Origin: Oligoflexia bacterium
Lineage (GTDB): Bacteria; Bdellovibrionota_C; UBA2361; JBGSMV01
Length of the DNA stretch: 64,000 bases
Direction of reading: 5' to 3'
NCBI GenBank assembly: GCA_019694515.1
Contig: JAIBBU010000008.1
Coordinates: 1 to 64,000 of the forward strand
The notes under the pieces were generated by a model. That model searched no databases. It was not told the DNA's origin and worked only from the letters and a program-made list of their open reading frames with translations. Below, piece after piece: positions 20,178 through 29,613 of the stretch. The stretch's first letter is position 1. Each line of letters opens with the position of its first letter. A program made the position numbers and the translations under genes.

Positions 20178-20609
20178 TTAGTCCTCCTTAGACACAAAAA
20201 GCGTTAAGCCATCGATCCGATCGATCGGACAGCTGCTGCCCGATCGCAGCGCCTGCGGACCGGCGTTGTGAACCTTCCAAACTGTTCCACGTAGTTCGCC
20301 CGAGCCGTCTGCTCCAGCAGCAATTTCGGTTGTAAGTTTGACCCGCTTACCGGTGAGCTCGTCAGAAACGTCCCGCGAATTTGCAAAGAAACGACGCGCG
20401 AGCTCTTCGCGCAATCCGACTAAGAGGACGATCGAGAATAGGCCGTAGGTTAGCCACTGTCCCCAGAAAGGAATGGGCAGCCCAGTCATGGCTAGTAAGC
20501 CGACTAGAATGCCGCTAAGACCAAGCACGAAAAGATAAAAGCCGCTTGGACTAAAAAGCTCCAGCACCAGCAGACCGCACCCAAATACAAACCAAAGCCA
20601 CCAGGTCAT
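20178..20609 (-). CDS. NfeD-like membrane protein
   Basis: About 143 residues with two to three TM helices in the first 80 residues (WWLWFVFGCGLLVLELF, GFYLFVLGLSGILVGLLAM) and a C-terminal OB-fold domain (LTGKRVKLTTEI, GRVDGLTL-like end IDRIDGLTLFVSKED). This is the short NfeD type without a ClpP-like protease. ATG at 20609 is preferred because GGGGGAA lies ten bases upstream; a TTG at 20630 is the in-frame alternative. First gene of the eight-gene minus-strand operon that ends with batD. Confidence 0.9.
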   Translation of the reverse strand: MTWWLWFVFGCGLLVLELFSPSGFYLFVLGLSGILVGLLAMTGLPIPFWGQWLTYGLFSIVLLVGLREELARRFFANSRDVSDELTGKRVKLTTEIAAGADGSGELRGTVWKVHNAGPQALRSGSSCPIDRIDGLTLFVSKED

Positions 20610-20859
20610 ATCGTTTATTTCCCCCAGCAAGAGAGATTAAAGGTGCCAATTCCCCCGACCGCGCCTTCACGATCAGGGTGCGTAGATACGCGCACAACAA
20701 TATGCTGAGATTTAAGGGTTCACAAGCAGGATCGAGGAGGTGCCGAGCGGTGAAAATGCTTGAATACCAGCTGGATAGCACTCAAGAACTGCGTTTTTGC
20801 AGATTGGCAAAGCCATCACCCGAAGTTAGAATCCGAGTCAACGCACAGAAGAGGTATCG

Positions 20860-21291
20860 ATGGCTGTAAAAATGCATGAACCAATCGGAGAGGCGCATTA
20901 TGGGCCGCTTCTCCTGCGCTGCAGTTTGGGAGCCTATCTGCTGCTGTCCGGACTTTCCCAGATCGATCACCTGGAGCTTTTCATCGACGCGGTGCAGCGG
21001 AACCGCCATTTCCCCGAACATGTCTCCACTTTGTATGCGATTTTAGTGCCGTATCTGGAGGTCTTGACCGGCGCGCTGCTAATTGTGGGTATCTGGACCA
21101 CCTTTGCTGGAATTGTAAGCGCCTTAATGTTGGGGTCATTCATTTTTGCAACCGGACTTTTCCCCTATAAGAATGACATGTTCACCACCCGGTTGTTTAA
21201 TAAGGATGTGATATTGCTCTGCGCGGCGCTTTCGCTCCTCTACACAGGCGCCGGAGCTTTTAGTATCGATCGCTTCAGAAAGGGCGGGTAA
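20860..21291 (+). CDS. DoxX-family membrane protein
   Basis: A 143-residue protein with four predicted TM helices (LLLRCSLGAYLLLSGL, ILVPYLEVLTGALLIVG, IVSALMLGSFIFATGLF, VILLCAALSLLYTGAG) in the DoxX arrangement. The ATG is preceded by AGAGGT. DoxX proteins are small integral membrane proteins linked in some bacteria to quinone or sulfur redox reactions or redox stress; no specific role can be read here. It is divergent from the NfeD operon across ~250 bp. Confidence 0.85.
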   Translation: MAVKMHEPIGEAHYGPLLLRCSLGAYLLLSGLSQIDHLELFIDAVQRNRHFPEHVSTLYAILVPYLEVLTGALLIVGIWTTFAGIVSALMLGSFIFATGLFPYKNDMFTTRLFNKDVILLCAALSLLYTGAGAFSIDRFRKGG

Positions 21292-21339
21292 GCGCCGCTT
21301 TAGTTTGCCTTCTCTGGCGCTCTGCCACTAAAATTCCGC

Positions 21340-22311
21340 ATGGCTGAGAGTTCCCCCTCAATCCTCCGCGCTTTGCGTGAAACTCTGCCCAACCAGGCGC
21401 GGCTTTTGGCCGCGGTGTCCGGTGGAAGGGATAGTGTCTGCATGCTTCACGCCCTGAAGGCTCTGCAGGAGGAGAAGGGCTTTGCGATTGAGGTTGCTCA
21501 CTATGACCACGCACTTAGAGAAGCAAGCGCTGCTGATGCCCGCTTTGTTGCGGAATACGGCGCCGCTCTAGGGTTAACAGTGCATACAGAGCGAGCCGCG
21601 GAGCAACCCGACGGTGAAAACCTGGAGGGCTGGGGGCGGCGCAAACGCTACCAGTTCTTTGAACGAGTCCGGGCGGAGCGAGGCTTGGAGTTAATCTTGA
21701 CCGCGCACACAGCGAATGATCTGGCTGAAACTTTACTGATTAAACTATTCGCCAACAAAGAGCTTAATACAATCGAAGCTTTCGATCCGCTGCGGCATCT
21801 TGCGCGTCCCTTCCTGAATGTGACGCGCGCGGAGGTCGATTGTTATATTAAGGACTGCCGACTGCAGTTTCGCGAAGATGAGACCAATTCCAACCTGGAG
21901 CTGACCCGCAATCGGATTAGGAATCAACTCCTGCCAGAACTTCGCGAAAAATATTCCGCTGTGATTGATCAGATCCTGGCGGAGCAGGCGACGGCAGTTG
22001 GAGCGGACATTAAACTGCTCTACCAGCTTACCAGCGCAGCCTTCGAACGGTGCGACAAATTTGAGTTTGGCAGCAAAGCATGGCTGAGGAGCCTCCGTGC
22101 GGAGCTGCAGGAGCTCGCGGTCCCACTCAGGTGGCGGTTAGCGGAGAGAGTGGCGCAAAAGAAACTCGGTTTTAATCTGGGGCGCAAGCATTCACAGCGG
22201 TTGGTAGAGATGATTTTAGAGGGCCGGGAAGGGCTCGAATTGCCCGGCGGATATGAACTTAGAGCTAAAGCAGGAGGGCTCCAGTTTGTGTCCCACGCCG
22301 CTATGAAGTAA
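21340..22311 (+). CDS. tilS: tRNA(Ile)-lysidine synthase TilS
   Basis: A 323-residue N-type ATP pyrophosphatase. The PP-loop AAVSGGRDSVCMLHAL lies near residues 25-40, with VAHYDHALREASAADARFV, LTAHTANDLAETLLIKLF and RPFLNVTRAEVD following. TilS makes lysidine at position 34 of tRNA-Ile(CAU) so that it reads AUA. It precedes ftsH, a linkage common in bacteria. The protein is shorter than Gram-negative TilS with two C-terminal subdomains, ending after one compact helical domain. Confidence 0.93.
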   Translation: MAESSPSILRALRETLPNQARLLAAVSGGRDSVCMLHALKALQEEKGFAIEVAHYDHALREASAADARFVAEYGAALGLTVHTERAAEQPDGENLEGWGRRKRYQFFERVRAERGLELILTAHTANDLAETLLIKLFANKELNTIEAFDPLRHLARPFLNVTRAEVDCYIKDCRLQFREDETNSNLELTRNRIRNQLLPELREKYSAVIDQILAEQATAVGADIKLLYQLTSAAFERCDKFEFGSKAWLRSLRAELQELAVPLRWRLAERVAQKKLGFNLGRKHSQRLVEMILEGREGLELPGGYELRAKAGGLQFVSHAAMK

Positions 22312-22442
22312 GTTTACTATATCACTAGGGATTTTTAGCGGCTGGGCGCATAGAGCCCAATGAAATTAACAAAGTTTTTCGCACTCTTAGGTGATGAAAT
22401 CGACTCCTAATAATCTAAGAGAAATTAACATCGGAGGCTCGC

Positions 22443-24362
22443 TTGGGTCAGATAAGTCGTAACGCACTTTTTTGGTTAGTTGTGATTCTGCTTTGCATGG
22501 CGCTGCTTAGCGTTTTCCGGGAAGCAGGTGAAGTCGCAGAGGACGTTTCATACTCAGAATTTTTGAAGCAGGTCGATGACGGCAAGATTAAAGAGGTCGT
22601 GATTGAAGATACGACGATCACCGGGAAGTACAGAAATCGTACGCCGCAATTCAAGACCATCTTCCCGAACAATGATGACAAGTTGATCGAGCGCTTGAAT
22701 AAGCATCAGGTTGAGATCTCGGTACGCAAGCCCGCGGAGCAGCCGCTTTACGTGATGTTCCTGATTAACGCGTTGCCGATCCTGTTAATCATTGGCTTTT
22801 GGATATTCTTCATGCGGCAGGTTTCGATCGGCGCAGGCAAGGGGATGAGTTTTGGTAAATCCCGGGCGCGGCTTTTGACCGAGAGTCAGCAGAAGGTCAC
22901 CTTCGAAGATGTCGCCGGCATTGACGAGGCCCGTCAGGAGGTGAACGAGATCATCGAATTTCTTAAAGATCCGAAAAAATTCACCAGGCTCGGTGGACGT
23001 ATTCCGAAAGGAGTGCTGTTAGTAGGCTCCCCTGGAACCGGGAAAACACTTTTGGCTAAAGCCATAGCGGGCGAGGCCGGGGTGCCGTTCTTCAGTATTT
23101 CGGGATCGGATTTTGTTGAAATGTTCGTCGGGGTGGGAGCTTCGCGGGTGCGCGACCTTTTCATCCAGGGAAAGAAGAATGCGCCCTGCATTATCTTTAT
23201 CGATGAAATTGATGCCGTTGGCCGTCACCGCGGCGCCGGCATGGGTGGAGGTCACGACGAGCGCGAACAGACTCTGAACCAGCTGCTGGTCGAAATGGAC
23301 GGATTTGAAAGCAACGAAGGGGTGATTCTAATTGCGGCGACAAACCGCCCAGACGTGTTGGATCCGGCGCTGATGCGCCCCGGACGTTTTGATCGGCGGG
23401 TGGTCGTGCCGCGTCCCGATGTGAACGGGCGCGTGGGCATTTTGAAAGTCCACACTAAGAAGACTCCGGTATCAGAAGATGTCGATTTAATGACGATTGC
23501 TCGCGGCACTCCTGGCTTTTCCGGCGCCGATCTCGAGATCTTGGTTAATGAGGCGGCGCTGTATGCGGCGCGCCTGAATAAGGACAAGGTTGGAAAAGGC
23601 GATTTTGAGTATGCCAAAGATAAAGTCATGATGGGTGCGGAACGGCGCTCCATGCTGCTGACCGAGAAGGAGAAGGAAACTACCGCCTATCATGAATCCG
23701 GGCATGCTTTGGTGGCGAAGCTTTTGAAGCACGCAGATCCGGTGCATAAGCTGACAATCGTGCCGCGCGGGATGGCGCTGGGGTTGATGCAGCAGCTTCC
23801 GGAGAATGATAAGCATACCTATTCGAAATCCTACTGGATGGATCAGCTGGCAGTGTTTTTTGGCGGTCGTGCGGCTGAAGAGATCATATTTAGCGACATG
23901 AACACCGGCGCTAGCTCTGACATTGAGCGCGCCACCGATATCGCGCGTAAGATGGTTTGCGAATGGGGCATGAGTGATCGACTCGGACCGGTGCATTATT
24001 CGAGTAAGGACGAGCATGTTTTCTTGGGGCGTGATTTCGGTAAGCCAAAAGAGCACTCCGAGCGCACGCAGCAGGAGATCGATGACGAGGTCAAGAGCAT
24101 CCTCGACCAGCAGTATCATCTGGCCAAAAAGGTGATCTCCGAGAACATCGATACGCTGCACCGTCTGGCACGCGCGGTAATTGAAAAAGAGACCCTGGAT
24201 GCAGACGATATTGCCAAGATCATGCGCGGTGAGAAACCCAATCCGCTTCCTCCTCCTCCGGGCGGCAGCGGCGGACCTGGGACCGAAGCGGCGAAGACTC
24301 CGCCGAAAGAGGAGAGTGTGCCGACCGGTCCATTAGGAGGGAAAGTTTCTTTTGCGGTCTAA
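22443..24362 (+). CDS. ftsH: ATP-dependent zinc metalloprotease FtsH
   Basis: A 639-residue membrane AAA+ protease. TM1 lies at ~9-24, a periplasmic region at ~28-100 and TM2 at ~105-123. Walker A GSPGTGKT is at ~195-202 (Ser replaces the usual second Pro), Walker B IIFIDEID at ~250-257, the second region of homology at ~301-318, and the zinc motif HESGH at ~417-421. The Pro/Gly-rich tail is typical. The start is TTG at 22443, preceded by CGGAGG at good spacing, so reduced initiation may limit its level. It degrades membrane and some cytosolic proteins, and SPFH proteins such as the one upstream in this window are known FtsH partners in other bacteria. Confidence 0.97.
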   Translation: MGQISRNALFWLVVILLCMALLSVFREAGEVAEDVSYSEFLKQVDDGKIKEVVIEDTTITGKYRNRTPQFKTIFPNNDDKLIERLNKHQVEISVRKPAEQPLYVMFLINALPILLIIGFWIFFMRQVSIGAGKGMSFGKSRARLLTESQQKVTFEDVAGIDEARQEVNEIIEFLKDPKKFTRLGGRIPKGVLLVGSPGTGKTLLAKAIAGEAGVPFFSISGSDFVEMFVGVGASRVRDLFIQGKKNAPCIIFIDEIDAVGRHRGAGMGGGHDEREQTLNQLLVEMDGFESNEGVILIAATNRPDVLDPALMRPGRFDRRVVVPRPDVNGRVGILKVHTKKTPVSEDVDLMTIARGTPGFSGADLEILVNEAALYAARLNKDKVGKGDFEYAKDKVMMGAERRSMLLTEKEKETTAYHESGHALVAKLLKHADPVHKLTIVPRGMALGLMQQLPENDKHTYSKSYWMDQLAVFFGGRAAEEIIFSDMNTGASSDIERATDIARKMVCEWGMSDRLGPVHYSSKDEHVFLGRDFGKPKEHSERTQQEIDDEVKSILDQQYHLAKKVISENIDTLHRLARAVIEKETLDADDIAKIMRGEKPNPLPPPPGGSGGPGTEAAKTPPKEESVPTGPLGGKVSFAV

Positions 24363-24472
24363 TAGCTCTGCCCGGTAGCTGCTTCGCAGTAGCACGCCGC
24401 TCGGGAAACGCCGGCAACTGGCAGTAGGGCGTTGGAGCTGAACAGCAGTTATTGGTTGGTCTAAAGATTTAC

Positions 24473-25261
24473 ATGGCAGAGGGCCTAAAATCATTGCTGC
24501 CTTACGTTAGGACGGTTGCTGATGTCCTGATTGTTTCCTATCTCGTGTACCGGGTGCTGTTGGTGATCAAGGGTACGCGGGCGGCGGCGATGTTGCTCGG
24601 ATTGCTGGCCATCGTTTCGCTCTATTTCCTGGCCAGCTGGGTGAATCTGACCACGCTTAGCTGGATTCTGGAAAACGTCCTAAGCTCTTTCATCCTGGTG
24701 ATTGTCGTGATTTTTCAGGATGAAATCCGCCGCGGCCTAACCAAAGTCGGACTGCAGCCGCTTCTGACCGGTCAGAGCAAGCCTTTCTACGACAAGAGCA
24801 TCGAAGATATTACTTTGGTTTGTGTGCATCTGTCCGAGAAGAAATTCGGGGCGTTGATTGTACTGCAGCGCGAGGTGGGACTGGATGAATTCTTGGAGGA
24901 CGCCGTAATTCTGGATGCCGAGCTTAATCGCAAATTACTCTACGGTATTTTCCTGAAAGAATCACCGCTGCATGACGGCGCGGTAGTGATCGACGGCGGC
25001 CGAATTAAGGCGGCCGGCTGTGTGTTGCCGCTCAGCTTTAATCCCGATCTGGACCCGAATTTGGGCACACGACACCGCGCCGCGCTGGGGCTCTCGGAGC
25101 GCTGTGATGCTGTGATTATTATCGTTTCGGAAGAAAATGGTACGATTTCGGTGGCGCGCGACGGCCGGCTGATTCGAAATTTGGATGCCTCGACGCTGCG
25201 TGATTCGCTGCACCGGCTGCTTTCTACCAGCAGCGTAACCGAGCATGAGATTGGAGAGTAA
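24473..25261 (+). CDS. cdaA: Diadenylate cyclase CdaA (c-di-AMP synthase)
   Basis: About 262 residues. Three N-terminal TM helices (ADVLIVSYLVYRVLLVI, AAAMLLGLLAIVSLYFL, VLSSFILVIVVIF) lead into a DAC domain with the diagnostic HDGAVVIDGG and GTRHRAALGLSE motifs. The enzyme makes cyclic di-AMP from two ATP at the membrane. ATG at 24473 is chosen; a TTG at 24452 would add seven residues. It is the first gene of the conserved cdaA-ybbR-glmM order, here extended by nnrED, tsaE and lysC. Confidence 0.95.
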   Translation: MAEGLKSLLPYVRTVADVLIVSYLVYRVLLVIKGTRAAAMLLGLLAIVSLYFLASWVNLTTLSWILENVLSSFILVIVVIFQDEIRRGLTKVGLQPLLTGQSKPFYDKSIEDITLVCVHLSEKKFGALIVLQREVGLDEFLEDAVILDAELNRKLLYGIFLKESPLHDGAVVIDGGRIKAAGCVLPLSFNPDLDPNLGTRHRAALGLSERCDAVIIIVSEENGTISVARDGRLIRNLDASTLRDSLHRLLSTSSVTEHEIGE

Positions 25262-25266
25262 TTTAC

Positions 25267-26169
25267 ATGCTTAGCTCCAAAGATTTTGGTTTGAAGCTGC
25301 TGTCGGTGCTGATCGCCGTGGGATTGGCGGTCTTCGTTAAATCGGGCAGCAATACCAGTCAAATTACTTTTGTAGTGCCGGTGGAGATTCGCAATTTGCC
25401 GGCTAATAAGCTGGTGCTGGCCCCCGCCACGACCGAAGCTGAAGTCACGATTAGCGGGCCGTCTTTCCTGGTCACTCGAATCTATTCATCGCCGCCAAGC
25501 TTTAGAGTCTTTCTCCCGCCGGATCCGGGGGAGCATTTTCGCAGCCCGCTAAAAGCTTCGCAGCTCAATCTGCCAAGCTCCGTTGAGATTATTAAGATCG
25601 ACCCGCCTGAAGTGGAATTTTCTCTGGATGAAAAAGTTACCCGTGAAGTGCCGATTGAGATTGTGTCTGTCGGCACGGTTAAAGCCGGTCATCGATTGGA
25701 GAGTTTGCAGGTTACTCCAACCTCGGTTCAGTTAATCGGCGCGGCCAATGAACTGAAAGATGTCAGCAGTATTGAGACGATGCCCGTCGATCTGCGCGGG
25801 CTTAGCCGGCCCGAAACTTTCGCTGCGGGGCTGCGGGTACCGGGCAGATACAGCGAAGCTGTTCCTAATCGGGTCGAAGTGCAGGTGAAAGTTTCGATTG
25901 AACAGCTTGAGAAGAAATTCCGCAATGTCCAGATCCAGACTCAACCGTTGGATGCGGCCGTGAAAATTGCTCCCAAAACGGTGGAAATTGAGGTCAGTGG
26001 CCCGCGCAATACGGTTTTGCACCTTAAGGAGCAGGACCTTGCTCCGTACGTCACGGTTGGGGAGCAGTTTGAATCTCGTGCTGAACTTGAGGTAAAACTC
26101 AACCTCCCTGAGGAAGTGGCGCTGATCGCCATAGAACCCAGCAAAGTGCTGGTGACCAAGACAAAATAG
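25267..26169 (+). CDS. YbbR-domain protein (CdaR-like)
   Basis: A 300-residue protein with an N-terminal membrane anchor (LKLLSVLIAVGLAVFVKS) and three to four YbbR repeats outside the membrane (for example FVVPVEIRNLPANKL, REVPIEIVSVGTVKAGH, KFRNVQIQTQPLDAAVKI). YbbR proteins encoded after cdaA bind and modulate the cyclase in firmicutes (CdaR); the same role is inferred from position here. It starts 5 bp after cdaA. Confidence 0.9.
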   Translation: MLSSKDFGLKLLSVLIAVGLAVFVKSGSNTSQITFVVPVEIRNLPANKLVLAPATTEAEVTISGPSFLVTRIYSSPPSFRVFLPPDPGEHFRSPLKASQLNLPSSVEIIKIDPPEVEFSLDEKVTREVPIEIVSVGTVKAGHRLESLQVTPTSVQLIGAANELKDVSSIETMPVDLRGLSRPETFAAGLRVPGRYSEAVPNRVEVQVKVSIEQLEKKFRNVQIQTQPLDAAVKIAPKTVEIEVSGPRNTVLHLKEQDLAPYVTVGEQFESRAELEVKLNLPEEVALIAIEPSKVLVTKTK

Positions 26170-26184
26170 CTGCGGATTTACGGC

Positions 26185-27573
26185 ATGGCTGGTGTAATGC
26201 AAGAAAAGATAAAAAAGGAACGGCGCTTTTTCGGTACTGACGGAATTCGCGGGGTGGCGAGCGTCCCCCCGCTTGATCCAGAAAGCCTCGTGCGTCTTGG
26301 GAAATCCATCGCTCGGCAATTTCTCGGCCGCGGGCGCAAACACCGCATACTGATCGGAAAGGACACGCGACTCTCCGGCTATATGATCGAAACCTCGCTG
26401 GCTGCCGGCATAACCTCGATGGGTGCTGATGTGCTGCTATGCGGTCCAATTCCGACTCCCGGGGTGGCCTACCTGACTCGCAGCATGCGCGCTGACGCCG
26501 GCATCATGATTTCGGCCTCCCACAACGCCTATGAAGATAACGGCATCAAGATCTTTGGAGCCGATGGTTTTAAGCTTCCGGACGAACTTGAACTTCAGAT
26601 CGAGGCCCTGATGGAGCCGGGGGCGCTAGAAGGCAAAGGCGCGGCGCCGTCCGAAATCGGCAAAGCGCAGCGCATCAATGATGCCGTAGGGCGCTACACA
26701 GTTTATTTAAAGGGCAGTTTCCCCCGCGAGATCGGATTGGACGGAGTGAAGATCGGTGTCGACTGCGCAAATGGCGCCGGCTATGTCGTGACACCGCTGG
26801 CGTTCACTGAATTAGGGGCAGAGGTGGTCTCGCGCGGCGTCAGTCCTAATGGCAGAAATATCAATGCCGGATTCGGCAGCCTCTTTCCGGAGGTAGTGAG
26901 TAAATTGGTGGCCGAATACACCCTGGACGTAGGGGTGGCACTGGATGGGGACGGCGATCGCGCCATGTTCTCCGATGAAAAAGGTGCGCTGATCGACGGT
27001 GATGTGGTTCTTGCCATTCTCGGCAAGGATCTCAAAGAGCGCGGACTGCTCACCAACAACGTCGTAGTTGGAACTGTGATGAGCAATCTGGGGCTGGATG
27101 TTTATTTTTCGGAGCTCGGAATCAAACTTGCGCGTACTGCGGTCGGCGATCGATACGTGCTGGAAGAGATGCGAAAATTGAACGCCTGTTTAGGCGGCGA
27201 GCAGTCCGGCCATGTAATTCTTTCGAACTATTCTACCAGCGGGGATGGGACCTTGACCGCGCTAGCCGTGCTGTCGGTGATGCTCCGAAGCGGCAAGCCG
27301 CTTTCGGCTCTAGCCGCGGACTTCAAACGTTTTCCGCAGAAGTTGATCAGCATACCGGTCTCACGAAAGCCGCCGCTTGATTCGTTGGAGCAGCTGCAGC
27401 GCCTGATTCATGAAAAGGAGAAGACCCTCGGAGAGCGAGGGCGCGTACTGGTGCGCTACTCTGGAACAGAGAATAAGGTTCGGGTGATGGTAGAGTGCGA
27501 GGACGAAGACAGCTGCAGGCAGCATGCTGATGACCTGGTGGAGGTCGTGGAGCGCGAGATCGGAGCATTATAG
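26185..27573 (+). CDS. glmM: Phosphoglucosamine mutase GlmM
   Basis: A 462-residue alpha-D-phosphohexomutase that interconverts glucosamine-6-phosphate and glucosamine-1-phosphate for cell-wall precursors. Visible motifs are RRFFGTDGIRG, the catalytic serine loop ISASHNAYEDNGIK, the metal loop ALDGDGDRAMF, the sugar loop GGEQSGH and the phosphate loop RYSGTENKVRVM. Third gene of the c-di-AMP operon; CdaA and GlmM interact physically in firmicutes. ATG 26197 is a possible alternative start. Confidence 0.97.
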   Translation: MAGVMQEKIKKERRFFGTDGIRGVASVPPLDPESLVRLGKSIARQFLGRGRKHRILIGKDTRLSGYMIETSLAAGITSMGADVLLCGPIPTPGVAYLTRSMRADAGIMISASHNAYEDNGIKIFGADGFKLPDELELQIEALMEPGALEGKGAAPSEIGKAQRINDAVGRYTVYLKGSFPREIGLDGVKIGVDCANGAGYVVTPLAFTELGAEVVSRGVSPNGRNINAGFGSLFPEVVSKLVAEYTLDVGVALDGDGDRAMFSDEKGALIDGDVVLAILGKDLKERGLLTNNVVVGTVMSNLGLDVYFSELGIKLARTAVGDRYVLEEMRKLNACLGGEQSGHVILSNYSTSGDGTLTALAVLSVMLRSGKPLSALAADFKRFPQKLISIPVSRKPPLDSLEQLQRLIHEKEKTLGERGRVLVRYSGTENKVRVMVECEDEDSCRQHADDLVEVVEREIGAL

Positions 27574-29181
27574 GTGTCGATACATTTAAGTGACTCCAGC
27601 GTGCCAGCTCAACTCCCTTCGCCGCAGGAAATGGCGGCGCTAGATCAAAACGCTATTCAGCAAGGTACGCCCGGCCTGGAGCTGATGGAGCGGGCCGGGA
27701 CGGCCATGTTCGACACAGTCTGTTCGATGTGCGAGGCGCAGGAGTCGCGATTGGATCGGGTGGTCGTTCTTTGCGGCCCGGGCAACAACGGCGGGGATGG
27801 GCTGGTAATCGCGCAGCGCTTTAAAGAGGTGCGGCGCGAGCCGGTGGTCGTGCTTGCGAGCTCTGAACGTTACAGCTCTGATTGCTTGATACAGATCCAG
27901 AAAGCCGGATGGGCTGGCGTCCAGATTCTATTATTCGGCGGGCGCAAGGCGGGAGCATCGGGCTTCAAGTTTGAAGAGGTCTCCGAAACTGCACTGGCAA
28001 AATTGCTGAGTGAGGCGGGGGTGGTGGTGGACGCCCTGCTGGGTACTGCGCAGCATGCAGCTCCGCGGGGAACAATTGCTGAAATCTTATCGTGCCTGCG
28101 CTCGGCTACGGATGGCGTTGACGGACGACCGTTACTGCTAGCTGCCGACCTTCCAACCGGTATAAATGCTGACAGCGGAGAGCTCTTCGAACCGCACTTT
28201 CGGGCTGATTTTACAGTGAGCGTCGAGTTTGCGAAGCGCGGCATGCTGCAGATGCCCGCTCGCGAAGCTTGCGGGGAGATTGAGATTGTGCCGATCGGCA
28301 TTGAACCCGCACTTGCAATTGAATATTTCCTGCAGCGCGCCGACAACCTGCCGACGCTTGCTGCACGGCCTCCGGACCTGCATAAGGGCCAGGCCGGCAG
28401 AATCGTGATCATCGGGGGATGCGAGAGATATCCCGGGGCTGCGGGACTAGCGGGGCATGCAGCGCTTAGAGCCGGAGCTGGCTTGGTCACGGTCGCACAT
28501 CCAGCCGGCGCCAGCTATGACTTAATCCCTGAGATCATCCGGCTTCCGGTCGGATCGCGCACCGATCGAAATTTCAAAGCGACGCACTTGAAGGCAATCG
28601 TCGAGGCGCTTAAGGAGTGCGATGCGGTGGTGCTTGGGCCGGGGCTAGGAAGCAGCAAGCCGACGCACGAGTTCGTCAAGAAGCTGCTGGTCGAATTAGA
28701 GCGCCGTCAAATCGCCGCAGTGATCGATGCCGATGCGCTCAATATAATCGCTGAGCTGAAGGGCTTTAAAGGTTGCAAGCGCGGCATCTTTACGCCCCAT
28801 CCGGGTGAGGCCTCACGCTTGCTCGGAATTAAGACCTCGGCAGTTCAGGCTAACCGTTACGCGGCGGTAGCGAAGCTCCAAAAGAAACTGCGCGGCGTGG
28901 TCGTACTTAAAGGCGCGGCAAGTTTGGTTCGGGACGCTGCGATCGGTGCCGTCAATAGCAGCGGGAACCCATTTATGGCCACCGCCGGAAGCGGAGATGT
29001 TCTTAGTGGACTGCTCGCGGCGCTGCTCGCTACAAATCTGGAAAATTTTGACGCTGCAAGACTAGGCGTTTTCCTGCACGGCCGGGCTGGAGATTTGGCC
29101 AGCAACGAGGGCCGTTTGCCGATTATTGCGAGCGATGTAATTGCAGCGATTCCGCAAGCTTTTGGTGAGATTCTGCAGTAA
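27574..29181 (+). CDS. nnr: Bifunctional NAD(P)HX epimerase / ADP-dependent NAD(P)HX dehydratase
   Basis: A 535-residue fusion for repair of hydrated NAD(P)H. The N-terminal YjeF_N (epimerase) half (~1-235) has PSPQEMAALDQ, LMERAGTAMFD, VVLCGPGNNGGDGLVIAQ and LLAADLPTGINADSGE. The C-terminal carbohydrate-kinase-like dehydratase half (~270-535) has HKGQAGRIVIIGG, DAVVLGPGLGSSKPT, VIDADALNIIAEL, FTPHPGEASRLLGI and TAGSGDVLSGLLAALLA. The start is GTG directly after the glmM stop. Confidence 0.96.
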   Translation: MSIHLSDSSVPAQLPSPQEMAALDQNAIQQGTPGLELMERAGTAMFDTVCSMCEAQESRLDRVVVLCGPGNNGGDGLVIAQRFKEVRREPVVVLASSERYSSDCLIQIQKAGWAGVQILLFGGRKAGASGFKFEEVSETALAKLLSEAGVVVDALLGTAQHAAPRGTIAEILSCLRSATDGVDGRPLLLAADLPTGINADSGELFEPHFRADFTVSVEFAKRGMLQMPAREACGEIEIVPIGIEPALAIEYFLQRADNLPTLAARPPDLHKGQAGRIVIIGGCERYPGAAGLAGHAALRAGAGLVTVAHPAGASYDLIPEIIRLPVGSRTDRNFKATHLKAIVEALKECDAVVLGPGLGSSKPTHEFVKKLLVELERRQIAAVIDADALNIIAELKGFKGCKRGIFTPHPGEASRLLGIKTSAVQANRYAAVAKLQKKLRGVVVLKGAASLVRDAAIGAVNSSGNPFMATAGSGDVLSGLLAALLATNLENFDAARLGVFLHGRAGDLASNEGRLPIIASDVIAAIPQAFGEILQ

Positions 29182-29193
29182 AATTGGACGGCG

Positions 29194-29613
29194 ATGGAAC
29201 TTAGAACCCTAGAAGATACTGCACGGTTCGCCGGCTCGTTAGCGCGGGCTCTTAAGCCCGGCAAAAGTTACGGATTCATCGGAGAACTGGGTGCCGGCAA
29301 AACTACGCTGATCTCGGCGCTCTGCCGCGAGCTAGGGGTAACTGAGCCGGTATCATCCCCGAGCTTTGTGCTCGAGCATCAGTACGCCGGAGCCAATGTG
29401 CGTTTTGAACATTGGGATCTGTACCGGCTGCGGGATCTTCCCCTGGACCTATACGAGCCGCCGGAACCCGATACGATCCGATTGGTGGAATGGGCCGATC
29501 GCGACACTGAATTCGCGGCGCGGTTGGATGGAGTGATTTCAATTGATCTGGGCTACGGAGACGATGGCGCGGCGCTCAGAAAGGTAACTCTGAGCGGAGA
29601 GCTTTCGGCATGA
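29194..29613 (+). CDS. tsaE: tRNA t6A threonylcarbamoyladenosine biosynthesis protein TsaE
   Basis: A 139-residue P-loop protein with Walker A GELGAGKTTLI, SSPSFVLEHQY, the HWDLYRL motif and VEWADRD, all typical of TsaE. It is the ATPase that resets the TsaB-TsaD complex in t6A37 tRNA modification. It starts 12 bp after nnr and its stop overlaps the lysC start (ATGA). Confidence 0.95.
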   Translation: MELRTLEDTARFAGSLARALKPGKSYGFIGELGAGKTTLISALCRELGVTEPVSSPSFVLEHQYAGANVRFEHWDLYRLRDLPLDLYEPPEPDTIRLVEWADRDTEFAARLDGVISIDLGYGDDGAALRKVTLSGELSA